DNA of 64,000 nt from Halomarinibacterium sp034670265. Its GTDB lineage: Bacteria; Bacteroidota; Bacteroidia; Flavobacteriales; Flavobacteriaceae. The stretch lies in assembly GCA_034670265.1 (NCBI GenBank), contig JAXMNU010000003.1, forward strand, positions 471,425 through 535,424, given 5' to 3'. Position numbers and translations under genes: made by a program. The notes below the pieces were generated by a model. The model searched no databases and had not been told where the DNA came from. It worked only from the letters and a program-made list of their open reading frames with translations. Positions 1 through 7,735 of the stretch are shown one piece after another (the first letter of the stretch is position 1; every line of letters starts with the position of its first letter).

Positions 1-234
1 GTATTAAAACCAGAGGGGGTTATTCATTTAAAAACAGATAGTGAGTTTATGCATGGCTATACCTTAGGACTATTACATGGTTTAGGCGAGAAAATTATAT
101 ATGCCCATCATGATGTTTACGGAAGTACGGGAGCTCCCAAAGAGGTGACAGAAATACAGACCTTTTATGAGCAGCAATATTTGGATAAAGGGAAGAAAAT
201 CACCTATGTGAGTTTTCAACTTGCTTCCAAATAA
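1..234 (+). CDS. trmB: tRNA (guanine-N7-)-methyltransferase, C-terminal part (5' truncated by window)
   Basis: The frame is open from base 1 and ends in TAA, giving the last 77 residues of a longer protein. The segment HLKTDSEFMHGYT and the closing stretch with T-E-I-Q-T-F-Y-E, G-K-K-I and Y-V-S-F match the end of TrmB, the SAM-dependent enzyme that makes m7G46 in the tRNA variable loop. The catalytic fold and SAM-binding loop lie upstream of the window. A LysE-type transporter gene follows 30 bases downstream on the same strand. Assignment rests on motif recognition of a partial sequence, so it is good but not certain. Confidence 0.82.
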   Translation, partial: VLKPEGVIHLKTDSEFMHGYTLGLLHGLGEKIIYAHHDVYGSTGAPKEVTEIQTFYEQQYLDKGKKITYVSFQLASK

Positions 235-264
235 TTGTGTATCTTCACCCTGCAAACTAACCAA

Positions 265-891
265 ATGCAACTACTTACCAACTTTGTTATAGGCTTTTTG
301 GCAGCTTTAATTGGGGTAATTCCTCCAGGTTTACTGAATATGACTGCGGCTAAAATTAGCATGAAACAGGGCAGAAAAATTGCTTTGTTGTTTTCTGTTG
401 GAGTTTGTGTTACGGTTTGCTTACAAACCTTTTTAGCCCTTATTTTTGCGCGTTACTTAGATAAACATCCTGAGGTTGTCGATACACTTCAGAAAATGGC
501 GTTGGGAATATTTATTTGCCTCACACTATATTTCTTTTTTATTGCAAAGGATACTAGAAGAGAGGCTCCAAAAGAAATGAAACATTCTAAAACAAACCGT
601 TTTTTTTACGGAATGTTTCTCGCGGCTATTAATCTTCTGCCACTACCCTATTGGGTGTATATTAGTATTACTTTTGCAGCGTTTGGATGGTTTTCATTTG
701 AGCAAATAGATCTATGGATGGCTGTGATTGCTTCAGGGTTGGGAACTTTTGCCATGCTTTTTATTTATGTACAGTTTTTCAGAAATCAGAAAGAGAAAAG
801 AACTATTCGTTTTAATATGAATTATGTTATTGGTATCATTACAGCGATAATTTCTGCGATTACTTTTTTTAAAATATTTCAAGATTTTTAA
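265..891 (+). CDS. LysE/RhtB-family amino-acid exporter-like membrane protein
   Basis: A 208-residue, strongly hydrophobic protein with about six membrane segments. Its N-terminal segment, with G-V-I-P-P-G-L-L-N-M-T, matches the Pro/Gly signature of the LysE exporter superfamily, whose members export amino acids or related small molecules across the inner membrane. The ATG at 265 is chosen over an in-frame TTG at 235, because the TTG directly abuts the preceding stop and would add a non-hydrophobic leader. The stop is one base before the next gene, so the two are probably co-transcribed. The substrate cannot be told from the sequence. Confidence 0.8.
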   Translation: MQLLTNFVIGFLAALIGVIPPGLLNMTAAKISMKQGRKIALLFSVGVCVTVCLQTFLALIFARYLDKHPEVVDTLQKMALGIFICLTLYFFFIAKDTRREAPKEMKHSKTNRFFYGMFLAAINLLPLPYWVYISITFAAFGWFSFEQIDLWMAVIASGLGTFAMLFIYVQFFRNQKEKRTIRFNMNYVIGIITAIISAITFFKIFQDF

Positions 892-892
892 C

Positions 893-1219
893 ATGGCAAC
901 TGATGGTTTTTTCGAAAAAGTATACGAAGTTGCCAAGCGTATCCCGCACGGAAGGGTGACCAGCTATGGAGCTATTGCGAATTATCTTGGTGCAGCAGGA
1001 AGCGCTAGAATGGTTGGTTGGGCAATGAATGCATCAGGAAATAAAGAAGATGTGCCTGCGCATAGAGTGGTTAACAGAAAAGGCTTACTGACTGGGAAGC
1101 ATCATTTTTCGGGAACTAATTTAATGCAGCAGTTGTTAGAAAGTGAAGGTGTTGTCGTGATTGATAATCAAATTCAAGATTTTGAAACACTTTTTTGGAA
1201 CCCAATGAAGGAATTATAA
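893..1219 (+). CDS. Alkyltransferase-like protein (ATL), MGMT homologue without catalytic Cys
   Basis: A 108-residue protein made of just the DNA-binding domain of O6-alkylguanine-DNA alkyltransferases. The helix-turn-helix region IPHGRVTSYGAIA (about residues 17-29) is typical. At the active site the usual PCHR reads P55-A56-H57-R58, so the alkyl-acceptor cysteine is replaced by alanine. This defines ATL proteins, which bind alkylated guanine, flip it and recruit nucleotide excision repair rather than removing the alkyl group. The gene starts one base after the LysE-like gene. The function is inferred from family knowledge; the Cys to Ala change is directly visible. Confidence 0.88.
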   Translation: MATDGFFEKVYEVAKRIPHGRVTSYGAIANYLGAAGSARMVGWAMNASGNKEDVPAHRVVNRKGLLTGKHHFSGTNLMQQLLESEGVVVIDNQIQDFETLFWNPMKEL

Positions 1220-1305
1220 TTTTGCTATTATAAGTATCCAAATTTCTACTAATCCTACCATAAATCATTTCAATAGCACAACTTCCTTTTCACAAGTTTT
1301 ACCCT

Positions 1306-1333
1306 TATATTTGCACTTTAGAATAAGTCTAAA
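1306..1333 (+). promoter_or_regulatory. apbC promoter -7 element with overlapping palindromic operator candidate
   Basis: TATATTTG at 1306-1313 matches the Bacteroidota -7 consensus TAnnTTTG. No clear TTG lies 17-23 bases upstream. Directly after it, at 1317-1333, is a 17-bp inverted repeat, TTTAGA-N5-TCTAAA, which would lie across the transcription start. This position suits a repressor. A link to iron or Fe-S status is suggested only by the downstream Fe-S genes and is an inference. Confidence 0.55.
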
Positions 1334-1422
1334 TTAGTGAGAGCCAATTTTGAAAAGCAAAGTGCCTTCAAAATTTCAAGCCGAACTAACCCGGATTTAA
1401 CATCGGGGTCTAACGTAAAAAC
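1334..1422 (+). other. Candidate structured 5' leader of apbC
   Basis: About 90 untranslated bases separate the predicted start site from the apbC ATG. They contain a perfect 9-bp inverted repeat (AATTTTGAA with TTCAAAATT, near 1350-1376), followed by a GC-richer stretch in which CCGA/TCGG or CCCG/CGGG can pair and in which the string CTAAC occurs twice. This composition stands out from the surrounding AT-rich spacer. I do not recognise it as a known riboswitch class; it may be a cis-regulatory RNA. Confidence 0.35.
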
Positions 1423-2562
1423 ATGAATTTGAATAAAAAGGACATACTAAAAGCATTAGAAACCATTTCATTACCTGGTGAAGGTAAGAATATGGTAGAG
1501 AGTGGTGCGGTACAAAATGTTATCACGTTTGCCAATGAAGTAATTGTGGATTTAAAAATGACAACGCCTGCCATGCATATCAAGAAACGGGCGGAAGCAG
1601 ACGTTATTAAAACCATTCAAGAAAAGGTTTCTGCAGAGGCAGATGTAAAAGTGAACATAAAGGTGGAAGCTCCTCAAAAGCCACAAAATCCCAATTTAAT
1701 AAAAGGGAAGCCCATCCCAGGAATTCAAAATATAGTTGCAGTTGCTTCAGGAAAAGGGGGGGTAGGAAAATCTACTGTCACTGCAAATTTAGCAGTTACG
1801 CTTTCCAAAATGGGTTTTAAAGTAGGAATTTTGGATGCCGATATTTACGGACCTTCTATTCCAATTATGTTTGATGTGTCATTAGAGAAGCCACTTTCGG
1901 TAAATGTAGAAGGGAAAAGTAAAATGAAGCCTATCGAAAATTATGGGGTAAAAATGCTTTCCATTGGGTTTTTTACCCAACCCAATCAAGCGGTGATTTG
2001 GCGCGGTCCAATGGCGGCAAAAGCACTCAATCAACTTATTTTTGATGCTGCTTGGGGCGAATTGGATTTTATGTTAATTGACCTTCCGCCAGGAACAGGA
2101 GATATCCATTTAAGTATTATGCAATCATTGCCTATTACTGGGGCTGTAGTTGTGAGTACTCCGCAAACGGTTGCGTTAGCAGATGCTCGTAAAGGAGTGG
2201 CGATGTTTCAGCAGGAAAATATACAGGTACCCGTTTTGGGAATCATAGAAAATATGGCCTATTTCACACCCGAAGAATTGCCTAATAATAAATATTATAT
2301 CTTCGGAAAAGAAGGAGCCAAAAACCTTTCGGAAGATTTAGAGGTTCCCTTTTTAGGAGAAATTCCTTTGGTGCAAAGCATACGTGAAGCAGGTGATGTA
2401 GGGCATCCAGCTGCATTACAAACGGCAACCCAAGTAGAGATTGCTTTTGAAGAAGTGACAAGAAATGTCGTTGAGCAAACGGTTTTACGAAATGAAAATT
2501 TACCTCCCACTGAAGCTATCAAGATAACAACGATGGCAGGGTGTAGTGCTATAAAAAAATAA
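1423..2562 (+). CDS. apbC: Mrp/ApbC-family iron-sulfur cluster carrier ATPase
   Basis: A 379-residue protein with an N-terminal MIP18/DUF59 domain (about residues 1-90) and a C-terminal ParA/MinD-like ATPase domain. The deviant Walker A motif G110-K-G-G-V-G-K-S is followed by DADIYGPS and LPPGTGD, all typical of Mrp/NBP35 carriers, which hold and pass Fe-S clusters to apoproteins in the cytosol. A cysteine lies in the last residues (AGCSAIKK). The gene sits four bases before nfu and upstream of a ferredoxin reductase and ferredoxin, which fits an Fe-S biogenesis job. A -7 box, a palindrome and a folded leader precede it. Confidence 0.92.
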   Translation: MNLNKKDILKALETISLPGEGKNMVESGAVQNVITFANEVIVDLKMTTPAMHIKKRAEADVIKTIQEKVSAEADVKVNIKVEAPQKPQNPNLIKGKPIPGIQNIVAVASGKGGVGKSTVTANLAVTLSKMGFKVGILDADIYGPSIPIMFDVSLEKPLSVNVEGKSKMKPIENYGVKMLSIGFFTQPNQAVIWRGPMAAKALNQLIFDAAWGELDFMLIDLPPGTGDIHLSIMQSLPITGAVVVSTPQTVALADARKGVAMFQQENIQVPVLGIIENMAYFTPEELPNNKYYIFGKEGAKNLSEDLEVPFLGEIPLVQSIREAGDVGHPAALQTATQVEIAFEEVTRNVVEQTVLRNENLPPTEAIKITTMAGCSAIKK

Positions 2563-2566
2563 CAAA

Positions 2567-2800
2567 ATGGAAGAACTTAAAACAAAAGTAGAAGCTGCAC
2601 TCGAAGAAATTAGACCGTTTCTTCAAAGTGATGGAGGTGATATTTCTTTGGTTTCCATAGAAGACGAAGGGAGGAAAGTGACTGTGCAATTGCTAGGAGC
2701 TTGTGTAGGTTGTTCTGTAAACCAAATGACCCTTAAAAGTGGCGTAGAAATGACTATAAAAAAGCATGCACCACAAGTGGAAAGTGTAGTAAATGTGTAA
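2567..2800 (+). CDS. nfu: NifU C-terminal-domain (Nfu) iron-sulfur scaffold/carrier
   Basis: A compact 77-residue protein that is only an Nfu domain. The motif GACVGCSVNQMTL holds the C-x-x-C pair that binds a [4Fe-4S] cluster at the dimer interface. Such single-domain Nfu proteins accept clusters from the SUF machinery and pass them to client enzymes. It begins four bases after apbC, so the two are almost surely one transcription unit. No N-terminal A-type or NifU domain is present, and the length is that of a minimal Nfu. Confidence 0.92.
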   Translation: MEELKTKVEAALEEIRPFLQSDGGDISLVSIEDEGRKVTVQLLGACVGCSVNQMTLKSGVEMTIKKHAPQVESVVNV

Positions 2801-2871
2801 GTGATAATTATCATTTCTAATTAAAGTTAAATTTTTTTGTTTTGTATCTTAAAAAAGTTGAATTAAATAGA

Positions 2872-2889
2872 TACCTGCCTTCGCAGGTA
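2872..2889. repeat. Short hairpin repeat (GCAGG type) before the ferredoxin reductase start
   Basis: TACCTGC-CTTC-GCAGGTA is a perfect 7-bp hairpin with a CTTC loop. It ends five bases before the start codon at 2895, where a ribosome binding site would be expected. An almost identical hairpin lies at 53558-53577 before another start codon, and a related one with a different stem at 15983-16003. It looks like a small dispersed palindromic repeat. Confidence 0.7.
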
Positions 2890-2894
2890 GAAGT

Positions 2895-3947
2895 ATGATT
2901 AAAACCGATATTCTTATTATTGGCGCAGGTCCTACGGGACTTTTTACTGTTTTTGAAGCAGGGCTTTTAAAATTGAAGTGTCATTTAATAGATGCTTTAC
3001 CCCAACCTGGTGGACAGTGTGCCGAAATTTACCCTAAAAAACCTATCTACGATATCCCTGCATTCCCAGAAATTTTGGCAGGCGATTTGGTGAATAACTT
3101 GATGAAACAAATTGAGCCTTTTCAACCAGGGTTTACCTTAGGCGAACGTGCAGAAACGATTAATAAATTAGAAGATGGCACTTTTATCGTAACAACCAAT
3201 AAAGGTACAAAACACCAAGCGCCTATTGTTGCCATTGCAGGTGGTTTGGGAAGCTTTGAGCCTCGAAAACCTCCCATAACTTCAATTGAGAACTACGAAG
3301 AAAAAGGAGTTGAGTATTTTATTAAGGATCCAGAAGTTTATCGAAATAAAGAAGTCATTATTGCAGGTGGTGGAGATTCTGCATTAGACTGGACTATTTT
3401 TCTAGCAGACGTTGCCAAAAGGGTAACATTGGTTCATAGACGAAATGAATTTCGTGGAGCTTTAGATAGTGTTGAAAAAGTACAAGAGTTAAAAAATGAG
3501 AAGAAAATAGAAATCATTACACCTGCCGAAGTCGTAGATATTTATGGTGAAGATAAAGTTGAAGGTGTTTCCATAAAAAGAGGTGCCGAGGTATTCAATA
3601 AAAAATGTGATCATTTTGTTCCTTTGTTTGGGTTGTCACCTAAACTTGGGCCTATTGCCGATTGGGGTCTAGAAATTGAAAAGAACGCCATAAAAGTAGA
3701 TAATGCCTTAGATTATCAAACAAACATTCCGGGCATTTATGCCATAGGCGATGTCAATACCTATCCAGGAAAACTGAAACTAATTCTTTGCGGATTTCAC
3801 GAAGCCACGCTTATGTGTCAAAGTGCGTATCAGCGTATCTTTCCTAATAAAAGATATGTAATGAAATATACCACCGTTGGAGGTGTCCAAGGTTTTGATG
3901 GAAGTGTAAAAGAAGCTCCCAAAGCTGTAGTAAAAGCCATCGATTAA
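2895..3947 (+). CDS. Ferredoxin--NADP(+) reductase, thioredoxin-reductase-like type
   Basis: A 350-residue two-dinucleotide-binding flavoprotein. The FAD motif GAGPTGL is near residues 8-14, followed by a PGGQCAEIYP region; the NAD(P)H motif GGGDSALD is near residue 160; and a C-terminal GD segment (YAIGDVNTYPGK) closes the FAD site. It lacks the C-x-x-C redox pair of thioredoxin reductase, and it has the C-terminal extension of YumC-type ferredoxin-NADP reductases. Its stop overlaps the start of a ferredoxin gene by one base (TAATG), so reductase and electron carrier are translationally coupled. A small hairpin repeat lies directly upstream of the start. Confidence 0.88.
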   Translation: MIKTDILIIGAGPTGLFTVFEAGLLKLKCHLIDALPQPGGQCAEIYPKKPIYDIPAFPEILAGDLVNNLMKQIEPFQPGFTLGERAETINKLEDGTFIVTTNKGTKHQAPIVAIAGGLGSFEPRKPPITSIENYEEKGVEYFIKDPEVYRNKEVIIAGGGDSALDWTIFLADVAKRVTLVHRRNEFRGALDSVEKVQELKNEKKIEIITPAEVVDIYGEDKVEGVSIKRGAEVFNKKCDHFVPLFGLSPKLGPIADWGLEIEKNAIKVDNALDYQTNIPGIYAIGDVNTYPGKLKLILCGFHEATLMCQSAYQRIFPNKRYVMKYTTVGGVQGFDGSVKEAPKAVVKAID

Positions 3948-4279
3948 TGGAACAAGACATTAAAGTCACTATCATTGATCGTCAAGGAGTAGCTCATAAA
4001 GTTGATGCACCCACCGATATGAATATGAACGTTATGGAATTGGTACGTGCTTACGAACTTGCTCCTGAAGGAACTATTGGTATTTGCGGTGGCATGGCCA
4101 TGTGTGCCTCTTGCCAATGCTATGTAGAAAGTAACCATCAACTTCCCGAAAAAAGTGATGATGAAGAAGCGATGTTAGCCGAAGCATTTAATGTAAAAGA
4201 AAATAGCCGCTTAGGGTGTCAAATTCATATTCACCCCCAATTAGATGGACTTGTAGTAGAATTGGCTCCCGAGAGTTAG
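3947..4279 (+). CDS. [2Fe-2S] ferredoxin, adrenodoxin type
   Basis: A 110-residue ferredoxin. The cluster ligands are in ICGGMAMCASCQC and, further on, RLGCQ, giving the C-x5-C-x2-C...C spacing of vertebrate/adrenodoxin-type [2Fe-2S] proteins. It starts within the stop codon of the ferredoxin reductase gene, so it is very likely the partner that exchanges electrons with it. Candidate uses are Fe-S assembly (apbC and nfu lie just upstream) or a P450- or desaturase-type acceptor elsewhere. The gene runs into a convergent phosphoesterase gene with no spacer. Confidence 0.9.
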   Translation: MEQDIKVTIIDRQGVAHKVDAPTDMNMNVMELVRAYELAPEGTIGICGGMAMCASCQCYVESNHQLPEKSDDEEAMLAEAFNVKENSRLGCQIHIHPQLDGLVVELAPES

Positions 4280-5176
4280 TTATTGTTTACAATATTCCGA
4301 AAGTTGTGTAGGGCCTTCTAAGACGGCTCGTATCACTTTTAATGTCCCATCTTCTGCAGTAGCAATTTGCCATTTTATCAAAGAAATACTACCGTTTACA
4401 ATCTCAATACCTGTAATGCAGCGAGGATGTACACAACTTCCATCGTTAAAATATGCAATTTCACCAGGTTCTGGAAATCGAGGGCGATGGGTGTGGCCTG
4501 TGATGGTAAAAATATTTCCATTTTCAACAATCCACTTTTTGGTGCGTTTTTCAACTTTAATTAATTCGCTGTAATTTTTTGCAGGACTTGTTGGGTCGCC
4601 TATACCAAAAACTTGCAATTGTCGCCATAAAACGCGAACCATAAAGCGATTAAATTTCCAACCAACATAGTTCATAAAGTCGGCTTGGTGACCGTGGAGT
4701 AAAAACAACTCTTGATCTGTTTCGGTGTGTTTTAAAACGATTCCTTCTGTAAATTGAGCTCCTGGGAATAACGGAACATCTTTTCCAGTTACTTTATCGA
4801 AGTAGGTGCTTAAATGTTTTTCAACAAATCGCTTGTTTTTATAGACCATATCATGATTGCCTAAAACACGATATAATCTATTTTCATTAAAGAATAGCTG
4901 CAGCAGTTCATAGACATTTTTATGCGCTTCAAAAATGGATTTAAAATCAATATTCTCCCAAAGTTCATCACCATCACCTAATTCACAATAGGTAAATCCG
5001 TTGTCATAGTAGTTTTTTAAAGCGTGATAGTAGATGTTTCTATTGTTTGCAAAATCGTCTGCAAAACTATTGTCGCCTCGATGACAATCACTAAATAATA
5101 CAAACTTCGAAGAGTCGTTAAACGGAACTCTGGGCGCATGCTTATACGCGCGATTAAATCTTTTTTTTGAAGACAT
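4280..5176 (-). CDS. Calcineurin-like metallophosphoesterase
   Basis: A 298-residue cytosolic protein with all the metallophosphoesterase motifs in order: SDCHRGD (first metal loop), GDGDELW, GNHDM, HGHQAD and GHTHRP. The fold binds two metal ions and hydrolyses phosphoesters. The large insert between GNHD and the last histidines resembles uncharacterised flavobacterial members distantly like LpxH, but no lipid A context is seen. It is convergent with the ferredoxin gene, their stops being adjacent. The substrate is unknown. Confidence 0.85.
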   Translation of the reverse strand: MSSKKRFNRAYKHAPRVPFNDSSKFVLFSDCHRGDNSFADDFANNRNIYYHALKNYYDNGFTYCELGDGDELWENIDFKSIFEAHKNVYELLQLFFNENRLYRVLGNHDMVYKNKRFVEKHLSTYFDKVTGKDVPLFPGAQFTEGIVLKHTETDQELFLLHGHQADFMNYVGWKFNRFMVRVLWRQLQVFGIGDPTSPAKNYSELIKVEKRTKKWIVENGNIFTITGHTHRPRFPEPGEIAYFNDGSCVHPRCITGIEIVNGSISLIKWQIATAEDGTLKVIRAVLEGPTQLSEYCKQ

Positions 5177-5233
5177 TCAATTTCTTTATCTAAAGATACA
5201 AGAATTGATATTTCTGAAAAGAACAAAAAGAAA

Positions 5234-5258
5234 AAAGGCTCTTTTAAGAGCCTTTCCT
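5234..5258 (-). terminator. Rho-independent terminator after gcdH
   Basis: GGCTC-TTTTAA-GAGCC flanked by A and T runs. On the minus strand the stem is followed by a T-rich tract, directly after the gcdH stop at 5262. Confidence 0.8.
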
Positions 5259-5261
5259 AAA

Positions 5262-6440
5262 TTATTTAAATGCATTATGACCCGTAATGTCGAGTCCTGT
5301 AATGAGTAAATGTATGTCGTGTGTTCCTTCGTAGGTAATAACACTTTCTAAGTTCATCATGTGGCGCATAATAGAATATTCGCCGGTAATTCCCATTCCG
5401 CCTAACATTTGCCTAGCTTCACGGGCTATTTTAATAGCCATATCCACATTGTTTCTTTTTGCCATAGAGATTTGAGCCGAAGTTGCTCTGTCTTCATTTT
5501 TAAGTTGCCCTAAACGGAAAGCTAACAACTGCGCTTTAGTGATTTCGGTAATCATTTCGGCTAATTTCTTTTGCTGAAGCTGAAATGCTGCAATAGGTTT
5601 TCCAAACTGAATACGCTCTTTTGCATACCGAAGTGCCGTGTCATAACAATCCATAGCAGCTCCAATAGCTCCCCAAGCAATCCCAAAACGAGCAGAATCT
5701 AAACAGCCTAATGGCGCACCCAATCCCGATTTATTAGGTAATAAATTCTCTTTAGGAACCTTAACATCTTGAAACAACAGTTCTCCCGTAGCTGAAGCTC
5801 GTAAAGACCACTTATTATGTGTTTCGGGTGTGGTGAAGCCTTCCATTCCTCTTTCAACCACAAGTCCGTGGATACGTCCATTTTCATCTTTTGCCCAAAC
5901 GACAGCCACATCACAAAAAGGTGAATTGGAAATCCAAAGTTTAGCACCATTCAATAAATAATGGTCCCCTTTATCTTTAAAATTGGTAACCATTCCCGCA
6001 GGGTTACTTCCAAAATCAGGTTCGGTTAGTCCAAAAGATCCCATCCATTCTCCAGTAGCTAATTTTGGAAGGTATTTTTTTCGTTGTGCCTCGTTACCAT
6101 ATTTCCAAATAGGATACATCACTAACGAAGATTGCACCGATGCTGTACTGCGCACCCCACTATCACCACGTTCAATTTCTTGCATAATCAATCCGTATGA
6201 AATCTGGTCTAATCCAGCACCGCCATATTCCACAGGAATGTAAGGACCAAAGGCACCAATTTCTGCCAACCCAGGAATAATAGATTTTGGGAATTCTGCT
6301 TTTTGAGCAGCCTCTTCAATTATTGGAGAGACATCACGTTTTACCCAAGCACGGGCAGCATCGCGAATTAACTTGTGTTCTTCGGTTAATAAATCGTCTA
6401 GGTTATAGTAATCTGGAGCTTCAAATAAATCGGGTCTCAT
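5262..6440 (-). CDS. gcdH: Glutaryl-CoA dehydrogenase (acyl-CoA dehydrogenase family)
   Basis: A 392-residue acyl-CoA dehydrogenase. The FAD/substrate signature GLTEPDFGSNP and the C-terminal catalytic base in YEGTHDIH (Glu371) are present. R-S-T-A-S-V-Q-S-S-L around residue 97 and the VITYEGTHDIH/LITGLDITG ending are those of glutaryl-CoA dehydrogenase, which oxidises and decarboxylates glutaryl-CoA to crotonyl-CoA in lysine and tryptophan breakdown. It is followed by a strong terminator and separated by 47 bases from the upstream trmN6 gene, so it may be the end of that operon or a separate unit. No other lysine-degradation genes are nearby. Confidence 0.9.
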   Translation of the reverse strand: MRPDLFEAPDYYNLDDLLTEEHKLIRDAARAWVKRDVSPIIEEAAQKAEFPKSIIPGLAEIGAFGPYIPVEYGGAGLDQISYGLIMQEIERGDSGVRSTASVQSSLVMYPIWKYGNEAQRKKYLPKLATGEWMGSFGLTEPDFGSNPAGMVTNFKDKGDHYLLNGAKLWISNSPFCDVAVVWAKDENGRIHGLVVERGMEGFTTPETHNKWSLRASATGELLFQDVKVPKENLLPNKSGLGAPLGCLDSARFGIAWGAIGAAMDCYDTALRYAKERIQFGKPIAAFQLQQKKLAEMITEITKAQLLAFRLGQLKNEDRATSAQISMAKRNNVDMAIKIAREARQMLGGMGITGEYSIMRHMMNLESVITYEGTHDIHLLITGLDITGHNAFK

Positions 6441-6487
6441 GAATTTTTATTTTGGTACACAAAGGTAGAAATACCAAACCGAAAGAC

Positions 6488-7201
6488 CTACATTTTCAAA
6501 TAAAAATCCTTTACCAAATGGATGTACTCTGGAGTGTATTGATGACGAGAAATTTCAATAGTTAGTGATTCTCTTTTAAGCTCAACTTTTTCAAATGAAA
6601 ACTCAAGTAATACTCTTTTTACTTCGGAAGTAGGCGTCCCTTTTACTTCACAAATGCGTTGTGGGTATAAATTACTTTCTGAAGCTAACTGAATAAAATG
6701 TTCCTCCTCTTTTTTAGGAATAATCAATGCAAAAACTCCTTTTTCTGAAAGTAAATGAGATGCACTAACCAATAGATGTTGAAAAGGAAGCGCCTCATTA
6801 AATCGTGCTGTATCCCGAGCGTCATCATCTGTTTTATAATCTTCTGAAAAAAAAGGAGGATTGGAAATAATAAGGTCGTATTTTTCCTCAATTTCGGAAG
6901 CAAATTCCTGAATAGAAGCGTGGTAACAAAATAATCGGTCAGCCCAAGGTGATGCTTCAAAATTTTCGGAACACTGTTCATACGCATCATCATCAATTTC
7001 AACCGCATCGATGGTTTCGGCGGTACTTTTTTGGGCTAATTGCAAGGCTATTACTCCAGTTCCAGCGCCAATATCGAGTATGCTTTCAGGGTTATTTTCC
7101 AAAGATACCCAAGCACCTAATAGTACACTATCGGTTCCTATTTTCATAGCACAGCGATCTTGGGAAACAGAGAATTGTTTGAATTGGAAGGGAAGCGACA
7201 T
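6488..7201 (-). CDS. trmN6: tRNA1(Val) (adenine(37)-N6)-methyltransferase-like enzyme
   Basis: A 237-residue class I methyltransferase. The SAM loop DIGAGTGVIALQLAQ is near residue 42, and the amino-methyltransferase motif IISNPPFF near residue 110 marks N6-adenine transfer. Length and N-terminal sequence (FKQFSVSQDRCAMKIGTDSVLLGAW) match the YfiC/TrmN6 family, which modifies A37 of tRNA1(Val). Its start overlaps the rimM stop by one base (TAATG), giving an rpsP-rimM-trmN6 operon, a logical translation-related grouping. Confidence 0.88.
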   Translation of the reverse strand: MSLPFQFKQFSVSQDRCAMKIGTDSVLLGAWVSLENNPESILDIGAGTGVIALQLAQKSTAETIDAVEIDDDAYEQCSENFEASPWADRLFCYHASIQEFASEIEEKYDLIISNPPFFSEDYKTDDDARDTARFNEALPFQHLLVSASHLLSEKGVFALIIPKKEEEHFIQLASESNLYPQRICEVKGTPTSEVKRVLLEFSFEKVELKRESLTIEISRHQYTPEYIHLVKDFYLKM

Positions 7202-7725
7202 TATAAATAAATATCGATTAACCCTTCGGGCGTATTTAGAAAAAGCGTTTTGGTAGCTCTATCTACTTTATCAATAATTTCATCATTAATTGGGATGAGA
7301 ACTTCTTTGCCGTTGTGGTCAATTTCGAAAAGGTGTTGGGCTGTAGAGTCATTCACTCCTTTAATAATCCCCACTTTCCCAAAGTTTTTATCTTGGACAG
7401 TAAAGCCAATAATTTCGTGGTAATAAAATCTGTTGCCTGTTAATTTGGGAAGAAAATCGAGTGGCAAATAAAGTTCGGCTCCTAATAATGCATCGGCATC
7501 GGCTTCGTTGTCTACTTCTTCAAATTTAACTCGTAATAACTCCGATTTATGAAGAGAGCTGTGTTCAATAAAAAATGGAATCAAATTTTTGTGTTGTTCC
7601 ACAAAAATCGATTCCATTTCAGTAAATAGTTCGGGTTCGTCGGTGTCTAGTTTTACTAGTAACTCTCCCTTAAAACTGTATTTTTTTACGATTTTGCCAA
7701 CGAAGAAACAATCCTTCTTTTGCAT
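7201..7725 (-). CDS. rimM: Ribosome maturation factor RimM
   Basis: A 174-residue protein with the RimM N-terminal barrel (FVGKIVKKYSFKGELLVKL) and a C-terminal PRC-barrel domain (FYYHEIIGFTV...VLIPI). RimM binds ribosomal protein S19 and helps mature the 30S head. The ATG at 7725 is chosen over a longer open frame to 7809, because that extension lies inside rpsP in another frame and is a lysine/leucine-rich artefact. The gap to rpsP is 10 bases and the stop overlaps trmN6 by one base. Confidence 0.93.
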   Translation of the reverse strand: MQKKDCFFVGKIVKKYSFKGELLVKLDTDEPELFTEMESIFVEQHKNLIPFFIEHSSLHKSELLRVKFEEVDNEADADALLGAELYLPLDFLPKLTGNRFYYHEIIGFTVQDKNFGKVGIIKGVNDSTAQHLFEIDHNGKEVLIPINDEIIDKVDRATKTLFLNTPEGLIDIYL

Positions 7726-7735
7726 CGTAAAAAAT

